A stretch of 64,000 bases of DNA from Plantibacter sp. PA-3-X8. GTDB taxonomy: Bacteria; Actinomycetota; Actinomycetes; Actinomycetales; Microbacteriaceae. Below are positions 45,575 through 56,527 of the stretch, one piece after another. The stretch's first letter is position 1; each line of letters starts with the position of its first letter. The stretch is from positions 2,604,001-2,668,000 of the forward strand of contig NZ_CP033107.1 of assembly GCF_003856975.1 (NCBI RefSeq), in the 5' to 3' direction. The position numbers and the translations under genes are program-made. The notes beneath the pieces were generated by a model. The model had not been told where the DNA came from. It searched no databases and saw only the letters and a list, made by a program, of their open reading frames with translations.

Positions 45575-45617
45575 TCGTACAACCGAGTTCCACGATCCAG
45601 AGAGGGGCTGAGCGTCC

Positions 45618-47192
45618 ATGGTCACATTCGTCGACCGGGTCACACTGCACCTGCGAGCGGGCGGCGGCGGCAACGGCTGCGTCTCCGTGAAGCGCGAGAA
45701 GTTCAAGCCGCTGGCCGGCCCCGATGGCGGCAACGGCGGACACGGTGGTGACATCGTGCTCGTGTCCGATCCTCAGATCACGACGCTGCTCGGCTACCAC
45801 CGGTCACCGCACCGGAGCTCCGACACCGGTGGCTTCGGCATGGGCGACCACCGCAACGGGTTCCAGGGCGAGACGCTCATCCTGCCGGTCCCGGTCGGGA
45901 CGGTCGTCAAGGACGTCGACGGCGTCGAACTCGTCGACTTCGTCGAGCCCGGCATGGAGTTCGTCGTCGCCCCCGGCGGCCAGGGCGGCCTCGGGAACGC
46001 GGCACTCTCCTCGACCAAGCGCAAGGCCCCCGGGTTCGCGCTGCTCGGCACACCCGGCTGGGAAGGCGACGTCCTCCTCGAGCTGAAGACCGTCGCCGAC
46101 GTCGCGCTCGTCGGGTACCCCTCCGCAGGCAAGTCCAGCCTCATCGCGGCGATGTCCGCGGCGAAGCCCAAGATCGCGGACTATCCGTTCACCACGCTCC
46201 ACCCGAACCTCGGCGTCGTCGAGGCCGGCGAGGTCCGCTACACCATGGCGGACGTCCCCGGACTCATCGAGGGTGCCAGTGAGGGCAAGGGCCTCGGTCT
46301 TGAGTTCCTGCGTCACGTCGAGCGCTGCTCTGCGCTCCTGCACGTGCTCGACTGCGCGACGCTCGAACCGGGACGCGACCCGATCAGCGACCTCGACATC
46401 ATCCTGGCCGAGCTCGCCGCCTACCCGGTGCCCGAGGGACAGACGCCGCTGGTCGAGCGCCCGCAGCTCATCGCCCTCAACAAGATCGACGTCCCGGAGG
46501 CGAGGGAGCTCGCCGAGTTCCTGCGTCCCGACCTCGAGGCGCGCGGCTACAAGGTCTTCGAGATCTCGACGGTCTCGCGCGAAGGCCTTCGACAGCTCTC
46601 GTTCGCGTTGAGCGAGCTTGTCGAGGAGAGCCGCGCCCGCGCAGCCCTCGAGGCCGCCAAGCCCCGGATCGTGCTGCGCCCGAAGCCCGTCGACGACTCC
46701 AAGTTCACCGTCACGGTCGAGGGTGGCACCTACGGCAACCTCTACCGCATCCTCGGCGCGAAGCCGGAACGATGGGTGCAGCAGACGGACTTCAACAACG
46801 AGGAGGCCGTCGGGTTCCTCGCGGACCGCCTGGCGAAGCTCGGCGTCGAAGAGGCGCTCTTCAAGGCCGGTGCCGTCGCCGGCGCGACCGTGATGATCGG
46901 TGCGGGTGGCGGTGTGGTCTTCGACTGGGAGCCCACACTCACGAGCACCGCGGAACTGCTGACGCAGCCGCGTGGAACGGACCCGCGTCTCGACGCGAGC
47001 CACCGCCCGACGCGCAACCAGCGTCGCGACGAGTACTTCGAGCGCATGGACGCCAAGGCCGAGGCCCGTGCCGAGCTGCTCCGCGAACGTGCGGCCGGCC
47101 TCTGGAACGACGACGAGGGCTTCGAGGTCGGCTCCGTGCCGGCCGACGCACAGCAGGACGAGGGTGTCACGACGGAGGGCGACGACCGGTGA
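45618..47192 (+). CDS. obgE: Obg family GTPase
   Basis: Essential GTPase of 524 residues tied to 50S assembly and stress signalling. The N-terminal glycine-rich Obg domain ([20 protein letters not shown], then [11 protein letters not shown]) spans 1-160. The G domain has P-loop GYPSAGKSS near 166-174, switch region [16 protein letters not shown] and NKID. The C-terminal OCT domain is present, followed by an unconserved tail. The ATG has AGAGAGGGG upstream. Its stop overlaps proB in GTGA. Confidence 0.97.
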   Translation: MVTFVDRVTLHLRAGGGGNGCVSVKREKFKPLAGPDGGNGGHGGDIVLVSDPQITTLLGYHRSPHRSSDTGGFGMGDHRNGFQGETLILPVPVGTVVKDVDGVELVDFVEPGMEFVVAPGGQGGLGNAALSSTKRKAPGFALLGTPGWEGDVLLELKTVADVALVGYPSAGKSSLIAAMSAAKPKIADYPFTTLHPNLGVVEAGEVRYTMADVPGLIEGASEGKGLGLEFLRHVERCSALLHVLDCATLEPGRDPISDLDIILAELAAYPVPEGQTPLVERPQLIALNKIDVPEARELAEFLRPDLEARGYKVFEISTVSREGLRQLSFALSELVEESRARAALEAAKPRIVLRPKPVDDSKFTVTVEGGTYGNLYRILGAKPERWVQQTDFNNEEAVGFLADRLAKLGVEEALFKAGAVAGATVMIGAGGGVVFDWEPTLTSTAELLTQPRGTDPRLDASHRPTRNQRRDEYFERMDAKAEARAELLRERAAGLWNDDEGFEVGSVPADAQQDEGVTTEGDDR

Positions 47193-47968
47193 CCATCCAC
47201 CAGCGCAGTGGCATCCCCACGGCGCGACGCATCGTCGTGAAGGTCGGGTCCTCCTCGATCAGTGGCGACAACGCGGGGCAGATCACGGCGTTGGTCGAGG
47301 CTCTGGCCGAGGCGCACGCCCGAGGCACCGAGGTCATCCTCGTGTCCTCGGGCGCCATCGCGACCGGGATGCCCTACCTCCGCCTCGACGCCCGTCCGAG
47401 CGACCTGGCGACGCAGCAGGCGGCTGCAGCCGTCGGGCAGAACGTGCTGATCTACCGGTACCAGGACAGCCTCGACCGGTTCGGTATCGTCGCGGGCCAG
47501 GTGCTACTCACCGCGGGCGACCTCGAGAACCCCAGTCACCGCAGTAACGCCCAGCGGGCGATGGAACGCCTCCTCGGGTTGCGCATCCTGCCGATCGTGA
47601 ACGAGAACGACACCGTCGCGACGCATGAGATCCGGTTCGGCGACAACGACCGCCTTGCCGCCCTCGTGTCGGTCCTCGTCGCGGCCGACGTCCTCGTCCT
47701 CCTGAGTGACGTCGACGCGCTGTACACCCGCCCTCCGCACGAAGCGGGTGCCGAGCGGATCGAGGAGGTCCCGTTCGGAGATACCCTCTCTGGCGTCACG
47801 TTCGGCGACATCGGCTCCGCGGGCGTCGGCACCGGGGGAGCGGGCACGAAGGTGTCGGCCGCCCGGTTGGCCGCCGAGGCGGGAACCTCCGTCCTCGTGA
47901 CGTCGACGACGAACGTCGCGTCCGCCCTCCGCGGTGAGCATCTCGGCACCTGGTTCCAACCGGCGTGA
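47189..47968 (+). CDS. proB: Glutamate 5-kinase
   Basis: First enzyme of proline synthesis, phosphorylating glutamate. The 259-residue amino acid kinase fold has [10 protein letters not shown] at 16-25, the substrate loop SSGAIATGM and [10 protein letters not shown]. It lacks the C-terminal PUA domain of E. coli ProB, so it ends after the kinase. GTG 47189 overlaps the obgE stop. proA follows after 42 bp with its own -10 box. Confidence 0.96.
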   Translation: MTIHQRSGIPTARRIVVKVGSSSISGDNAGQITALVEALAEAHARGTEVILVSSGAIATGMPYLRLDARPSDLATQQAAAAVGQNVLIYRYQDSLDRFGIVAGQVLLTAGDLENPSHRSNAQRAMERLLGLRILPIVNENDTVATHEIRFGDNDRLAALVSVLVAADVLVLLSDVDALYTRPPHEAGAERIEEVPFGDTLSGVTFGDIGSAGVGTGGAGTKVSAARLAAEAGTSVLVTSTTNVASALRGEHLGTWFQPA

Positions 47969-47998
47969 CGCGGAGAGCGTCCACCAGACGCCGCTGAG

Positions 47999-48004
47999 TA
48001 GAAT
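47999..48004 (+). promoter_or_regulatory. Leaderless -10 box of proA
   Basis: TAGAAT, 6 nt before the proA ATG at 48011; proA can thus be transcribed apart from proB. Confidence 0.5.
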
Positions 48005-48010
48005 CGACGC

Positions 48011-49279
48011 ATGTCGTCGCCAACCACCACCGTGCTGCCGCTCGCGGATCGTCTCACCGCTGCGAAGCGTGCCTCCCGGGTCCTCGCCCAGGCGACCACC
48101 ACGCAGAAGAACCGGGCCCTCGAGGCCATCGCCGTCGCGATCGTCGAGGGCGCGGATGCGGTCATCGCCGCCAACGAGCGCGACCTCGTCGCGGGACGTG
48201 AGCAGGGCATCAGTGTCGGCCTGCAAGACCGTCTCCGCCTCGACCGGGGCCGCATCGACGGGCTCGCGGTGGCGGTCCGCGACGTCATCGCGATCGTCGA
48301 TCCGGTCGGCCAGGTGGTCCGCGGGAGCAATACTCCGGACGGGGTGAAGCTCGAACAGGTACGCGTCCCGTTCGGCGTGGTCGGCGCGATCTACGAGGCG
48401 CGCCCGAACGTGACGGTCGACATCGCCGCCCTCGCGATCAAGAGCGGCAACGCCGTGGTGCTCCGCGGCGGGTCAGCGGCGGAACACTCGAACGCGGTCC
48501 TCGTGGGGCTGCTGCGATCGGCACTCGAGTCCGTCGGCCTTCCCGGGGACGCGGTACAGACCATCGACGAGTTCGGTCGCGACGGTGCGAAGCAGCTCAT
48601 GAACGCCAGAGGCCTGATCGACGTCCTCATCCCGAGGGGGAGCGCGTCACTCATCGAGACGGTCGTCCGGGAGTCGACGGTCCCCGTGATCGAGACCGGC
48701 GCAGGCGTCGTCCACGTGTTCCTCGACGAGAGTGCCGAACTCGACTGGGCCGTCGACATCGTGCGCAACGCCAAGGTGCAGCGCCCATCGGTCTGCAACG
48801 CGCTCGAGACGATCCTCGTCCACCGCGGTGCGGCCGCGCGCCTGCTGCCCGCCGTGCTCGGCGACCTGCGCGAGCACGGGGTGCTCATCCACGCCGACGC
48901 ACGTGCCAGCGAGTTCTTCGCCGACGTCGTGCCCGCCGTGGAGGAGGACTGGTCCACCGAACACATGTCGCTCGAGCTCTCGGTGCGCGTGGTCGACGAC
49001 CTCGACGCCGCGCTCGAGCACATCGACCGATACTCCACCGGACACACCGACGCGATCATCACGAACGACGTGGTGAACGCCGACCGGTTCCTCGCCGAGG
49101 TCGATTCGGCCGTCGTCATGGTCAACGCCTCGACCCGCTTCACCGACGGCGCCGAGTTCGGATTCGGCGCCGAGGTCGGCATCTCGACGCAGAAGCTCCA
49201 TGCCCGGGGACCGATGGGACTGCCGGAACTCACGAGTACGAAGTGGCTCGTGCGTGGTTCGGGCCACACCCGTCGGTAG
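48011..49279 (+). CDS. proA: Gamma-glutamyl phosphate reductase
   Basis: Second enzyme of proline synthesis: NADPH-dependent reduction of glutamyl phosphate to the semialdehyde. The 422-residue aldehyde-dehydrogenase-fold protein carries the catalytic cysteine in QRPSVCNALET. The NADP-binding region GVVGAIYEARPNVTVD and the oligomerisation segment follow the family. Start set by the -10 box and ATG; proB lies directly upstream. Confidence 0.97.
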   Translation: MSSPTTTVLPLADRLTAAKRASRVLAQATTTQKNRALEAIAVAIVEGADAVIAANERDLVAGREQGISVGLQDRLRLDRGRIDGLAVAVRDVIAIVDPVGQVVRGSNTPDGVKLEQVRVPFGVVGAIYEARPNVTVDIAALAIKSGNAVVLRGGSAAEHSNAVLVGLLRSALESVGLPGDAVQTIDEFGRDGAKQLMNARGLIDVLIPRGSASLIETVVRESTVPVIETGAGVVHVFLDESAELDWAVDIVRNAKVQRPSVCNALETILVHRGAAARLLPAVLGDLREHGVLIHADARASEFFADVVPAVEEDWSTEHMSLELSVRVVDDLDAALEHIDRYSTGHTDAIITNDVVNADRFLAEVDSAVVMVNASTRFTDGAEFGFGAEVGISTQKLHARGPMGLPELTSTKWLVRGSGHTRR

Positions 49280-49283
49280 TCGC

Positions 49284-49289
49284 TAGACT
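49284..49289 (+). promoter_or_regulatory. -10 box of the 69-residue membrane protein gene
   Basis: TAGACT, 39 bp before the ATG at 49329, followed by a GAAGGAGAG ribosome site. Confidence 0.4.
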
Positions 49290-49328
49290 GGTACGGGCGT
49301 CACGAGGCGTCGCACAGAAGGAGAGATC

Positions 49329-49538
49329 ATGTCGATTGCCGCGTCCGTCTTGGCCACCGCCGTCCTGGCTGAATCGGAGCACGCCGTCGAACTCGCCGCA
49401 CCGACCTGGGTGTTCGGCGCGGTCGCCCTCGTGCTGTTCGCCATCCTCGGTGCCGTGACCTTCAGCTACCGCGACGTCGCCAACCGCCATGCCGACAAGG
49501 GCGAGTCGGCCGCCGCTCACGGCGAGCACGGCCACTAA
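49329..49538 (+). CDS. Small membrane protein with His-rich tail, unknown
   Basis: 69 residues: one membrane helix at about 27-46 ([19 protein letters not shown]), a short aromatic linker, and a C-terminal tail rich in histidine (four of the last 16 residues). It has a good ribosome site (GAAGGAGAG) and its own -10 box, so I take it as real. It precedes nadD by 10 bp. The histidines might bind metal, but no family is recognised. Confidence 0.75.
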   Translation: MSIAASVLATAVLAESEHAVELAAPTWVFGAVALVLFAILGAVTFSYRDVANRHADKGESAAAHGEHGH

Positions 49539-49541
49539 GCT
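49536..49541 (+). promoter_or_regulatory. Possible leaderless -10 box of nadD
   Basis: TAAGCT begins with the stop codon TAA of the previous gene and lies 7 nt before the nadD GTG. Confidence 0.35.
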
Positions 49542-49548
49542 GTCCGGC

Positions 49549-50166
49549 GTGAGCGCGCCCGTCACCGAGACGACCACCCGTCGTCCTCGGATCGGGGTCA
49601 TGGGCGGGACGTTCGACCCGATCCACCACGGGCACCTCGTCGCCGCCTCGGAAGTCGCGCAGCACTTCGATCTCGATGAGGTCGTCTTCGTCCCGACCGG
49701 CATGCCGTACCGGAAGTCGGGCGTGAGCGACAGCGAGCACCGCTACCTCATGACCGTGATCGCCACCGCAGCGAACCCCCGCTTCACCGTCAGCCGGGTC
49801 GACATCGACCGAGCCGGACCGACGTACACGATCGACACGCTGCGCGATCTGCGCCGCAAACGTCCCGATGCCGAGCTGTTCTTCATCACGGGTGCCGACG
49901 CGATCGCCCAGATCCTCAGTTGGAAAGACGTCAGAGAGGTCTGGGACCTCGCTCACTTCGTCGCTGTGAGTAGACCGGGACACGATTTGAACGTTTCCGG
50001 ATTACCACAGCACGACGTAAGCTTGTTGGAAGTTCCGGCCCTAGCGATATCGTCGACGGATTGCCGGAGCCGGGTGAGCAAAGGCTTTCCGGTCTGGTAT
50101 CTGGTTCCCGACGGTGTCGTGCAGTACATCACCAAGCACCACCTGTATCGGAGTGAAGCCACATGA
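49549..50166 (+). CDS. nadD: Nicotinate-nucleotide adenylyltransferase
   Basis: Joins nicotinate mononucleotide and ATP in NAD synthesis. The 205-residue protein has the nucleotidyl-transferase motif [12 protein letters not shown] at about 19-30 and a late [10 protein letters not shown] in place of the usual ISSTxIR. GTG 49549 is the last start before the fold; the open frame upstream overlaps the 69-residue gene. The stop overlaps the next ATG in ATGA. Confidence 0.95.
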   Translation: MSAPVTETTTRRPRIGVMGGTFDPIHHGHLVAASEVAQHFDLDEVVFVPTGMPYRKSGVSDSEHRYLMTVIATAANPRFTVSRVDIDRAGPTYTIDTLRDLRRKRPDAELFFITGADAIAQILSWKDVREVWDLAHFVAVSRPGHDLNVSGLPQHDVSLLEVPALAISSTDCRSRVSKGFPVWYLVPDGVVQYITKHHLYRSEAT

Positions 50167-51455
50167 CCGCGTTGCCAGAGGATGCGCCCCTGACCAGGCG
50201 ACAGGCTCGAGCGAGCCAGCAGCCGTCGACGTCCGCTGACGAAACGACGCCGGACGCTGCTGCGCCACGGACACGACGCGCGTCGACATCCGAACCCGTC
50301 GCCGGGGGAGCGATCCCCGAGCAGGCCACGTCGCGCGACGAGAGTGCTCCAACGCCTTCGTCCACGTCACCCGCGCCGTCGTCGAGCGCTCAGGCATCCG
50401 GTGCACCTGCTCCGGCTCCGACCGGTGGACTCACGCGCCGTCAGTTGCGAGAACTCGAGCGCACCGGCTCGATCGAGCAGGTGGGCTCCCCGGCAGCGCC
50501 GGTCGCTCCTCCGGTCGAGCAGCCGGTCCCTTCGGTCGCCCTGCCGCCGCGGACGCCAGACCAGGTGGTCGCTCCGCCCCAGAAGCAGAACAAGGCGGCC
50601 CGTCAGCAGGCCGCGAAGCTCGCGCAGCAGGAAGCGGACGCCAAGGCTGCCGCTGCAGCTGAGCAGGAACGTCGCGAAGCCGAGGCCACCAAGCAGGCCG
50701 AGCAGCGCCAGGCCGCGGAGCGCAAGGCGGAAGAACAGCAGGCCGCCGAGCGCAAGGCCGCTGAACGCAAGGCGGCCGAACGCAAGGACGCTGAGCGGGC
50801 CGCCGCCGACGAGCGCGCAGCCAAGGCCCGGTCCGCTGAGGCGCCGACGCCTTCCGTCACCCCCGCCGCTGCGGCGTCCGCGGCCCCCGGTTCACTCTTC
50901 GACGTCTCGGACCGCGACGACATCTCCGAGGACCCCGCGTCGACCCTGTCGAAGGGGTTCGGGCGCGACTCCATGCTCGTGGCGGCGCTCGAAGCCGAGA
51001 AGGCTTCGCAGGCCGACAACGAGGTCGCGTTCGAAGACCTCCTCGGAAGCGGCATGACGAGCACGGGGCAGATCACCACGAGCTCGCTCATCATCCCCGT
51101 CGCTCCCTCGCAGGCTGAGGCGGGCGCCACATCCAACTCCACGGGCGAGATCCTCATCACCGGAACCATCGATCTGCCCCGCGGACTGGGTTCCGCCGGT
51201 CAAGACCCGAACCATTTCGACGGTGCAGGGATCGACCGACTCATCGAGGGCGACGAGCTGCCGGCGTCGGTCACTGCAGCGTCCCCGGTCGCGGCAAGCC
51301 GCGCGGTCAGTAGCCACGGTTCCACCCGCGACGTCGTCCCGGCCACCACCAACCAGAGCAACAAGCTGCTGATGACGCTCGCGATCGCCGCCGCAGTGCT
51401 CGCCGCCGGCGTGATCGCGGTGCTCATCATCGGTTTCTTCGGCGGAGCGTTCTAG
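50163..51455 (+). CDS. Unknown protein with coiled coil and C-terminal membrane anchor
   Basis: 430 residues with three parts. Residues 1-145 are low-complexity and rich in S, T, A and P. About 140-225 is a highly charged coiled coil with repeats of AERKA (for example [15 protein letters not shown]). A less biased stretch leads to a single membrane helix at about 402-425 ([20 protein letters not shown]) and a four-residue end, so it is tail-anchored with the bulk in the cytoplasm. It overlaps nadD by 4 bp and precedes rsfS, a position seen for similar disordered proteins in related actinobacteria. Function unknown. Confidence 0.8.
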   Translation: MTALPEDAPLTRRQARASQQPSTSADETTPDAAAPRTRRASTSEPVAGGAIPEQATSRDESAPTPSSTSPAPSSSAQASGAPAPAPTGGLTRRQLRELERTGSIEQVGSPAAPVAPPVEQPVPSVALPPRTPDQVVAPPQKQNKAARQQAAKLAQQEADAKAAAAAEQERREAEATKQAEQRQAAERKAEEQQAAERKAAERKAAERKDAERAAADERAAKARSAEAPTPSVTPAAAASAAPGSLFDVSDRDDISEDPASTLSKGFGRDSMLVAALEAEKASQADNEVAFEDLLGSGMTSTGQITTSSLIIPVAPSQAEAGATSNSTGEILITGTIDLPRGLGSAGQDPNHFDGAGIDRLIEGDELPASVTAASPVAASRAVSSHGSTRDVVPATTNQSNKLLMTLAIAAAVLAAGVIAVLIIGFFGGAF

Positions 51456-51510
51456 CCCTGCCGACATTCATCCGATCGCGCACCATGCGATCGCCAGAGG
51501 AGTACACCAC

Positions 51511-51888
51511 ATGACCCTGTCCGACACCACACTGGACGCCGTCCAGCTCGCAGCGACCGCAGCCGAGTCCAAAGGCGGCGAGGATCTCGTCGCGCTCGAT
51601 GTCTCCGGTCCGTTGCCGTTCGTCGACGCCTTCCTCCTCGTCACCGGTCGGAGTGAGCGCAACGTCGTCGCCATCGCCGGCGAGGTCGAAGACCGCCTGA
51701 ACGCGAGCGGCGTGAAGACGCTGCGACGCGAAGGCAAGTCCGAGGGGCGGTGGATCCTGCTCGACTTCGGCGAGGTCGTCGTCCACGTCTTCCACGAGGA
51801 GGAGCGGATGTACTACTCGCTGGAGCGTCTGTGGAAGGACTGCCCGGTGATTCCGCTGGTCTCGTCCGCACCGCAGCCCGCGAACTGA
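51511..51888 (+). CDS. rsfS: Ribosome silencing factor RsfS
   Basis: 125-residue protein that binds L14 and blocks subunit joining during slow growth. The RsfS pattern is clear: FLLVTGRSERNVVAIA, then GRWILLDFGEVVVHVFHEEERMYY, then LERLW. The ATG has an AGGAG site 8 nt upstream. nadD-rsfS linkage is widespread in bacteria; here the coiled-coil gene sits between them. Confidence 0.97.
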   Translation: MTLSDTTLDAVQLAATAAESKGGEDLVALDVSGPLPFVDAFLLVTGRSERNVVAIAGEVEDRLNASGVKTLRREGKSEGRWILLDFGEVVVHVFHEEERMYYSLERLWKDCPVIPLVSSAPQPAN

Positions 51889-51942
51889 CCATCCCGTCGG
51901 TGCCGAGCACCGAAAGTGGTCACAACCGCTCTCAAGATGTAG

Positions 51943-51948
51943 TAACCT
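51943..51948 (+). promoter_or_regulatory. Candidate -10 box for tRNA-Ala
   Basis: TAACCT, 47 bp before the mature tRNA 5' end and directly before the hairpin at 51950-51992. No clear -35 box. Confidence 0.3.
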
Positions 51949-51949
51949 A

Positions 51950-51992
51950 TTCAAGTTGCTTCCGCTGAAACAGCAGGGGCAAGCAAGTTGAA
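51950..51992. repeat. 43-nt imperfect inverted repeat just upstream of tRNA-Ala
   Basis: Arms TTCAA-TTGCTT-GCTG and CAGC-AAGCAA-TTGAA pair around loop AAA, with small internal bulges. It ends 3 nt before the tRNA. It could be a 5' precursor hairpin, an rsfS-operon terminator or a protein site. Confidence 0.5.
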
Positions 51993-51995
51993 TAC

Positions 51996-52068
51996 GGGTC
52001 TGTGGCGCAGCTGGTAGCGCACCTGCATGGCATGCAGGGGGTCAGGGGTTCGAGTCCCCTCAGATCCA
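51996..52068 (+). tRNA. tRNA-Ala (GGC)
   Basis: 73-nt cloverleaf: acceptor GGGTCTG with CAGATCC (one G-U), D-arm GCGCAGCTGGTAGCGC, anticodon stem CCTGC/GCAGG around ATGGCAT (anticodon GGC), T-arm AGGGGTTCGAGTCCCCT. Discriminator A, no encoded CCA. Confidence 0.97.
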
Positions 52069-52079
52069 CCCGAACACCG

Positions 52080-52117
52080 AGAAGTCCCCGTCAGCCGAAC
52101 AGCTGACGGGGACTTCT
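52080..52117. terminator. Shared terminator of tRNA-Ala and the aldo/keto reductase
   Basis: A perfect 16-bp stem (52080-52095 with 52102-52117), loop CGAACA, followed on the plus strand by GCGTTGTTG. Confidence 0.85.
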
Positions 52118-52154
52118 GCGTTGTTGAGACTCTAGGTTGGGCGAGGCCGTGAGG

Positions 52155-54635
<2,481 letters not shown>

Positions 54636-54656
54636 GACGCACGGCCTCGGACGGCG

Positions 54657-55814
54657 TCAGCGCAGCCAGCGCATCGTGTAGGCGTCGGCGAGGATCGGCA
54701 TCGCGGGACCGTTGAGCGCGGTTCGCAGCGCGAGGTCCCGGATCCCGACGAGCGGGCCCGGCAACGGACGCCCCAAGCGCATGTTGAGCTCCGCCTGCCA
54801 TGAGGCCCGACGGATCGCGCGCTGTTGGCGGGAGACGGCCGCGGCCACGTCGCGCTGTGTCGAGAGATGCCCGGTGGTCATGCGGGCGATCAGTGGCGCG
54901 AAGACCCGTGCGTCGGACCAGCCGAGGTTCATGCCCTGGCCGCCGATCGGGCTGATCTCGTGGGCGGCGTCGCCCAGATAGACGACCCGACCGTCGACGA
55001 CGCGCTTCCGTCGTCGACGAAGCACGCCGAACGCGCTGAGCATGGTGTTCGTCGCCGGATCGACGTCGTCGCCGGTCCGGTCGGCGACGAGGGCCGCGAG
55101 GTCGGACGCGGTGGGTTCCGGGCGGGCGGCATCCTGATCGTCCGAGTACCCGGTGTGCACGACGTATCGTCGCATGCCATGGGGGAGCGGGAAGGACTCC
55201 ACGACCCCTCGGTGGTGCAGGTGCACCCTGGCGATGGAACCTGCCCCACTCCGATCCGCGACGTCGCCCATGAGGTACCGGTCCCGGTATCGATGCAGGG
55301 GGCCTGGAGCCTGCATCCCGTCGACGGTGGCGCGTCCTCCTGCTGCGACGACCACGACGGCTGCGCGGGTGCTCACCGTTCCATCGGCGTCATTGCCGGA
55401 CACGAGGACGCCGTCCTCGGCCGGCGTCAACCGCGTACAGCTCGTCCCCGTCCGGAGCGATCCCGGCGCGACGGCTTCGAGTCGAGCACGGAGGATCCGT
55501 TCGGTCCGCCATTGCTCGAGCGCGGCGACGTAGGGGTGCGGGACGGGCCGATCACGGAACACGACCGCCCCGAGGCGTCGTCCGGCGTTCCAGGCTTCGC
55601 CCTGGTCGATCCGGACCGCGTCGCGGCGGATCTCGTCGAGGACACCGAGATGCTCGAACAGGTCGAGCGACGGCGGGTGGATCCCGATCGCCCGGGTGCC
55701 GGAGGGGGAGCCCAGCCGTCGCTCCCAGACGGTCACGTCGACGCCGGCCTGAGCGAGCAGGATCGCCGACACGAGGCCGACCGGTCCGCCACCGATGACG
55801 AGCACCTCGGTCAT
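54657..55814 (-). CDS. FAD-dependent monooxygenase of the polyketide cluster
   Basis: Flavin hydroxylase of 385 residues, UbiH/PHBH fold. The N-terminal FAD motif is VIGGGPVGLVSA (residues about 5-16), and the second FAD motif is GDAAHEISPIGGQGMNLGW near 275-293. In the agq pathway an enzyme of this class hydroxylates the alkylresorcinol-type ring to a hydroquinone; the same role here is inference. The ATG overlaps the methyltransferase stop in ATGA, so it is the third gene of the PKS operon. Confidence 0.9.
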   Translation of the reverse strand: MTEVLVIGGGPVGLVSAILLAQAGVDVTVWERRLGSPSGTRAIGIHPPSLDLFEHLGVLDEIRRDAVRIDQGEAWNAGRRLGAVVFRDRPVPHPYVAALEQWRTERILRARLEAVAPGSLRTGTSCTRLTPAEDGVLVSGNDADGTVSTRAAVVVVAAGGRATVDGMQAPGPLHRYRDRYLMGDVADRSGAGSIARVHLHHRGVVESFPLPHGMRRYVVHTGYSDDQDAARPEPTASDLAALVADRTGDDVDPATNTMLSAFGVLRRRRKRVVDGRVVYLGDAAHEISPIGGQGMNLGWSDARVFAPLIARMTTGHLSTQRDVAAAVSRQQRAIRRASWQAELNMRLGRPLPGPLVGIRDLALRTALNGPAMPILADAYTMRWLR

Positions 55815-56527
55815 CGTGGGCCGTCCGCTGCCGACGAGACGGTCTGCGAGAGCAGGAGTCGCATGGGGAAGCTGCGCTCGACGGTCCAGTCGTCGGGCAC
55901 GACGCGCTGCAGCTCCTCCTGGCGATAGCTGCGACGGATCGAGCGGAGCCCGTCGACGTGCAGGAAGGAACGCCTTCGTCCTGCACGGGTGGCGAGCCCG
56001 TAGACCGCGTACGCGAGTCGGTTGCGCTCGAGGTCGCTGTGCAGGACGAGTCGTCTGGCGATCCGTGAACTGTCGGCGAGCAGGCTCGACAGGCCCGCGG
56101 GATCGAGGTGGTGGAGCACGTGGTTGGACAGGACGATGTCGGCCTCCTCGCCAGCGGCGACGAGGTCACTGCTGTGCGCCGGACGGAAGGCGACGGGGCC
56201 ATCCGGGTACCGGCGACGGGCGAAGGCCACGGACCGCTCGTCGGGATCGATCCCGACCACCTGCACGGGGAGGTGGTCGGCGTGCGCCCAGTCGGCGATG
56301 GCCACGGCGACATCGCCACCACCGAAGCCGATGTCGAGGATCGTCGTGGTCCGGGACGGGTGGAGGAGTGGACGGATGCGCGACCGGTACAGACCACGCC
56401 AGCCCGAGACGAGCCGGTTCACCGTCGCGAACCTGGCGTAGGTGGCGTCCAGCAGCGCGGGATCGCAGTCGGGATCGTCCATCAGTTCGAGGAGATCCGT
56501 CGCACGGCGGCCGAGGTCGGGCAGCAT
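55811..56527 (-). CDS. SAM-dependent methyltransferase of the polyketide cluster
   Basis: 238-residue class I methyltransferase. Motif I is ILDIGFGGGDVAVA at residues 63-76; the acidic end of strand 2 is in VVGIDPDERS, and the motif IV region is IVLSNHVLHHL. It probably O-methylates the polyketide-derived phenol. ATG at 56527 overlaps the PKS stop in TGATG; the frame stays open 24 codons further into the PKS gene without support. Confidence 0.9.
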   Translation of the reverse strand: MLPDLGRRATDLLELMDDPDCDPALLDATYARFATVNRLVSGWRGLYRSRIRPLLHPSRTTTILDIGFGGGDVAVAIADWAHADHLPVQVVGIDPDERSVAFARRRYPDGPVAFRPAHSSDLVAAGEEADIVLSNHVLHHLDPAGLSSLLADSSRIARRLVLHSDLERNRLAYAVYGLATRAGRRRSFLHVDGLRSIRRSYRQEELQRVVPDDWTVERSFPMRLLLSQTVSSAADGPR

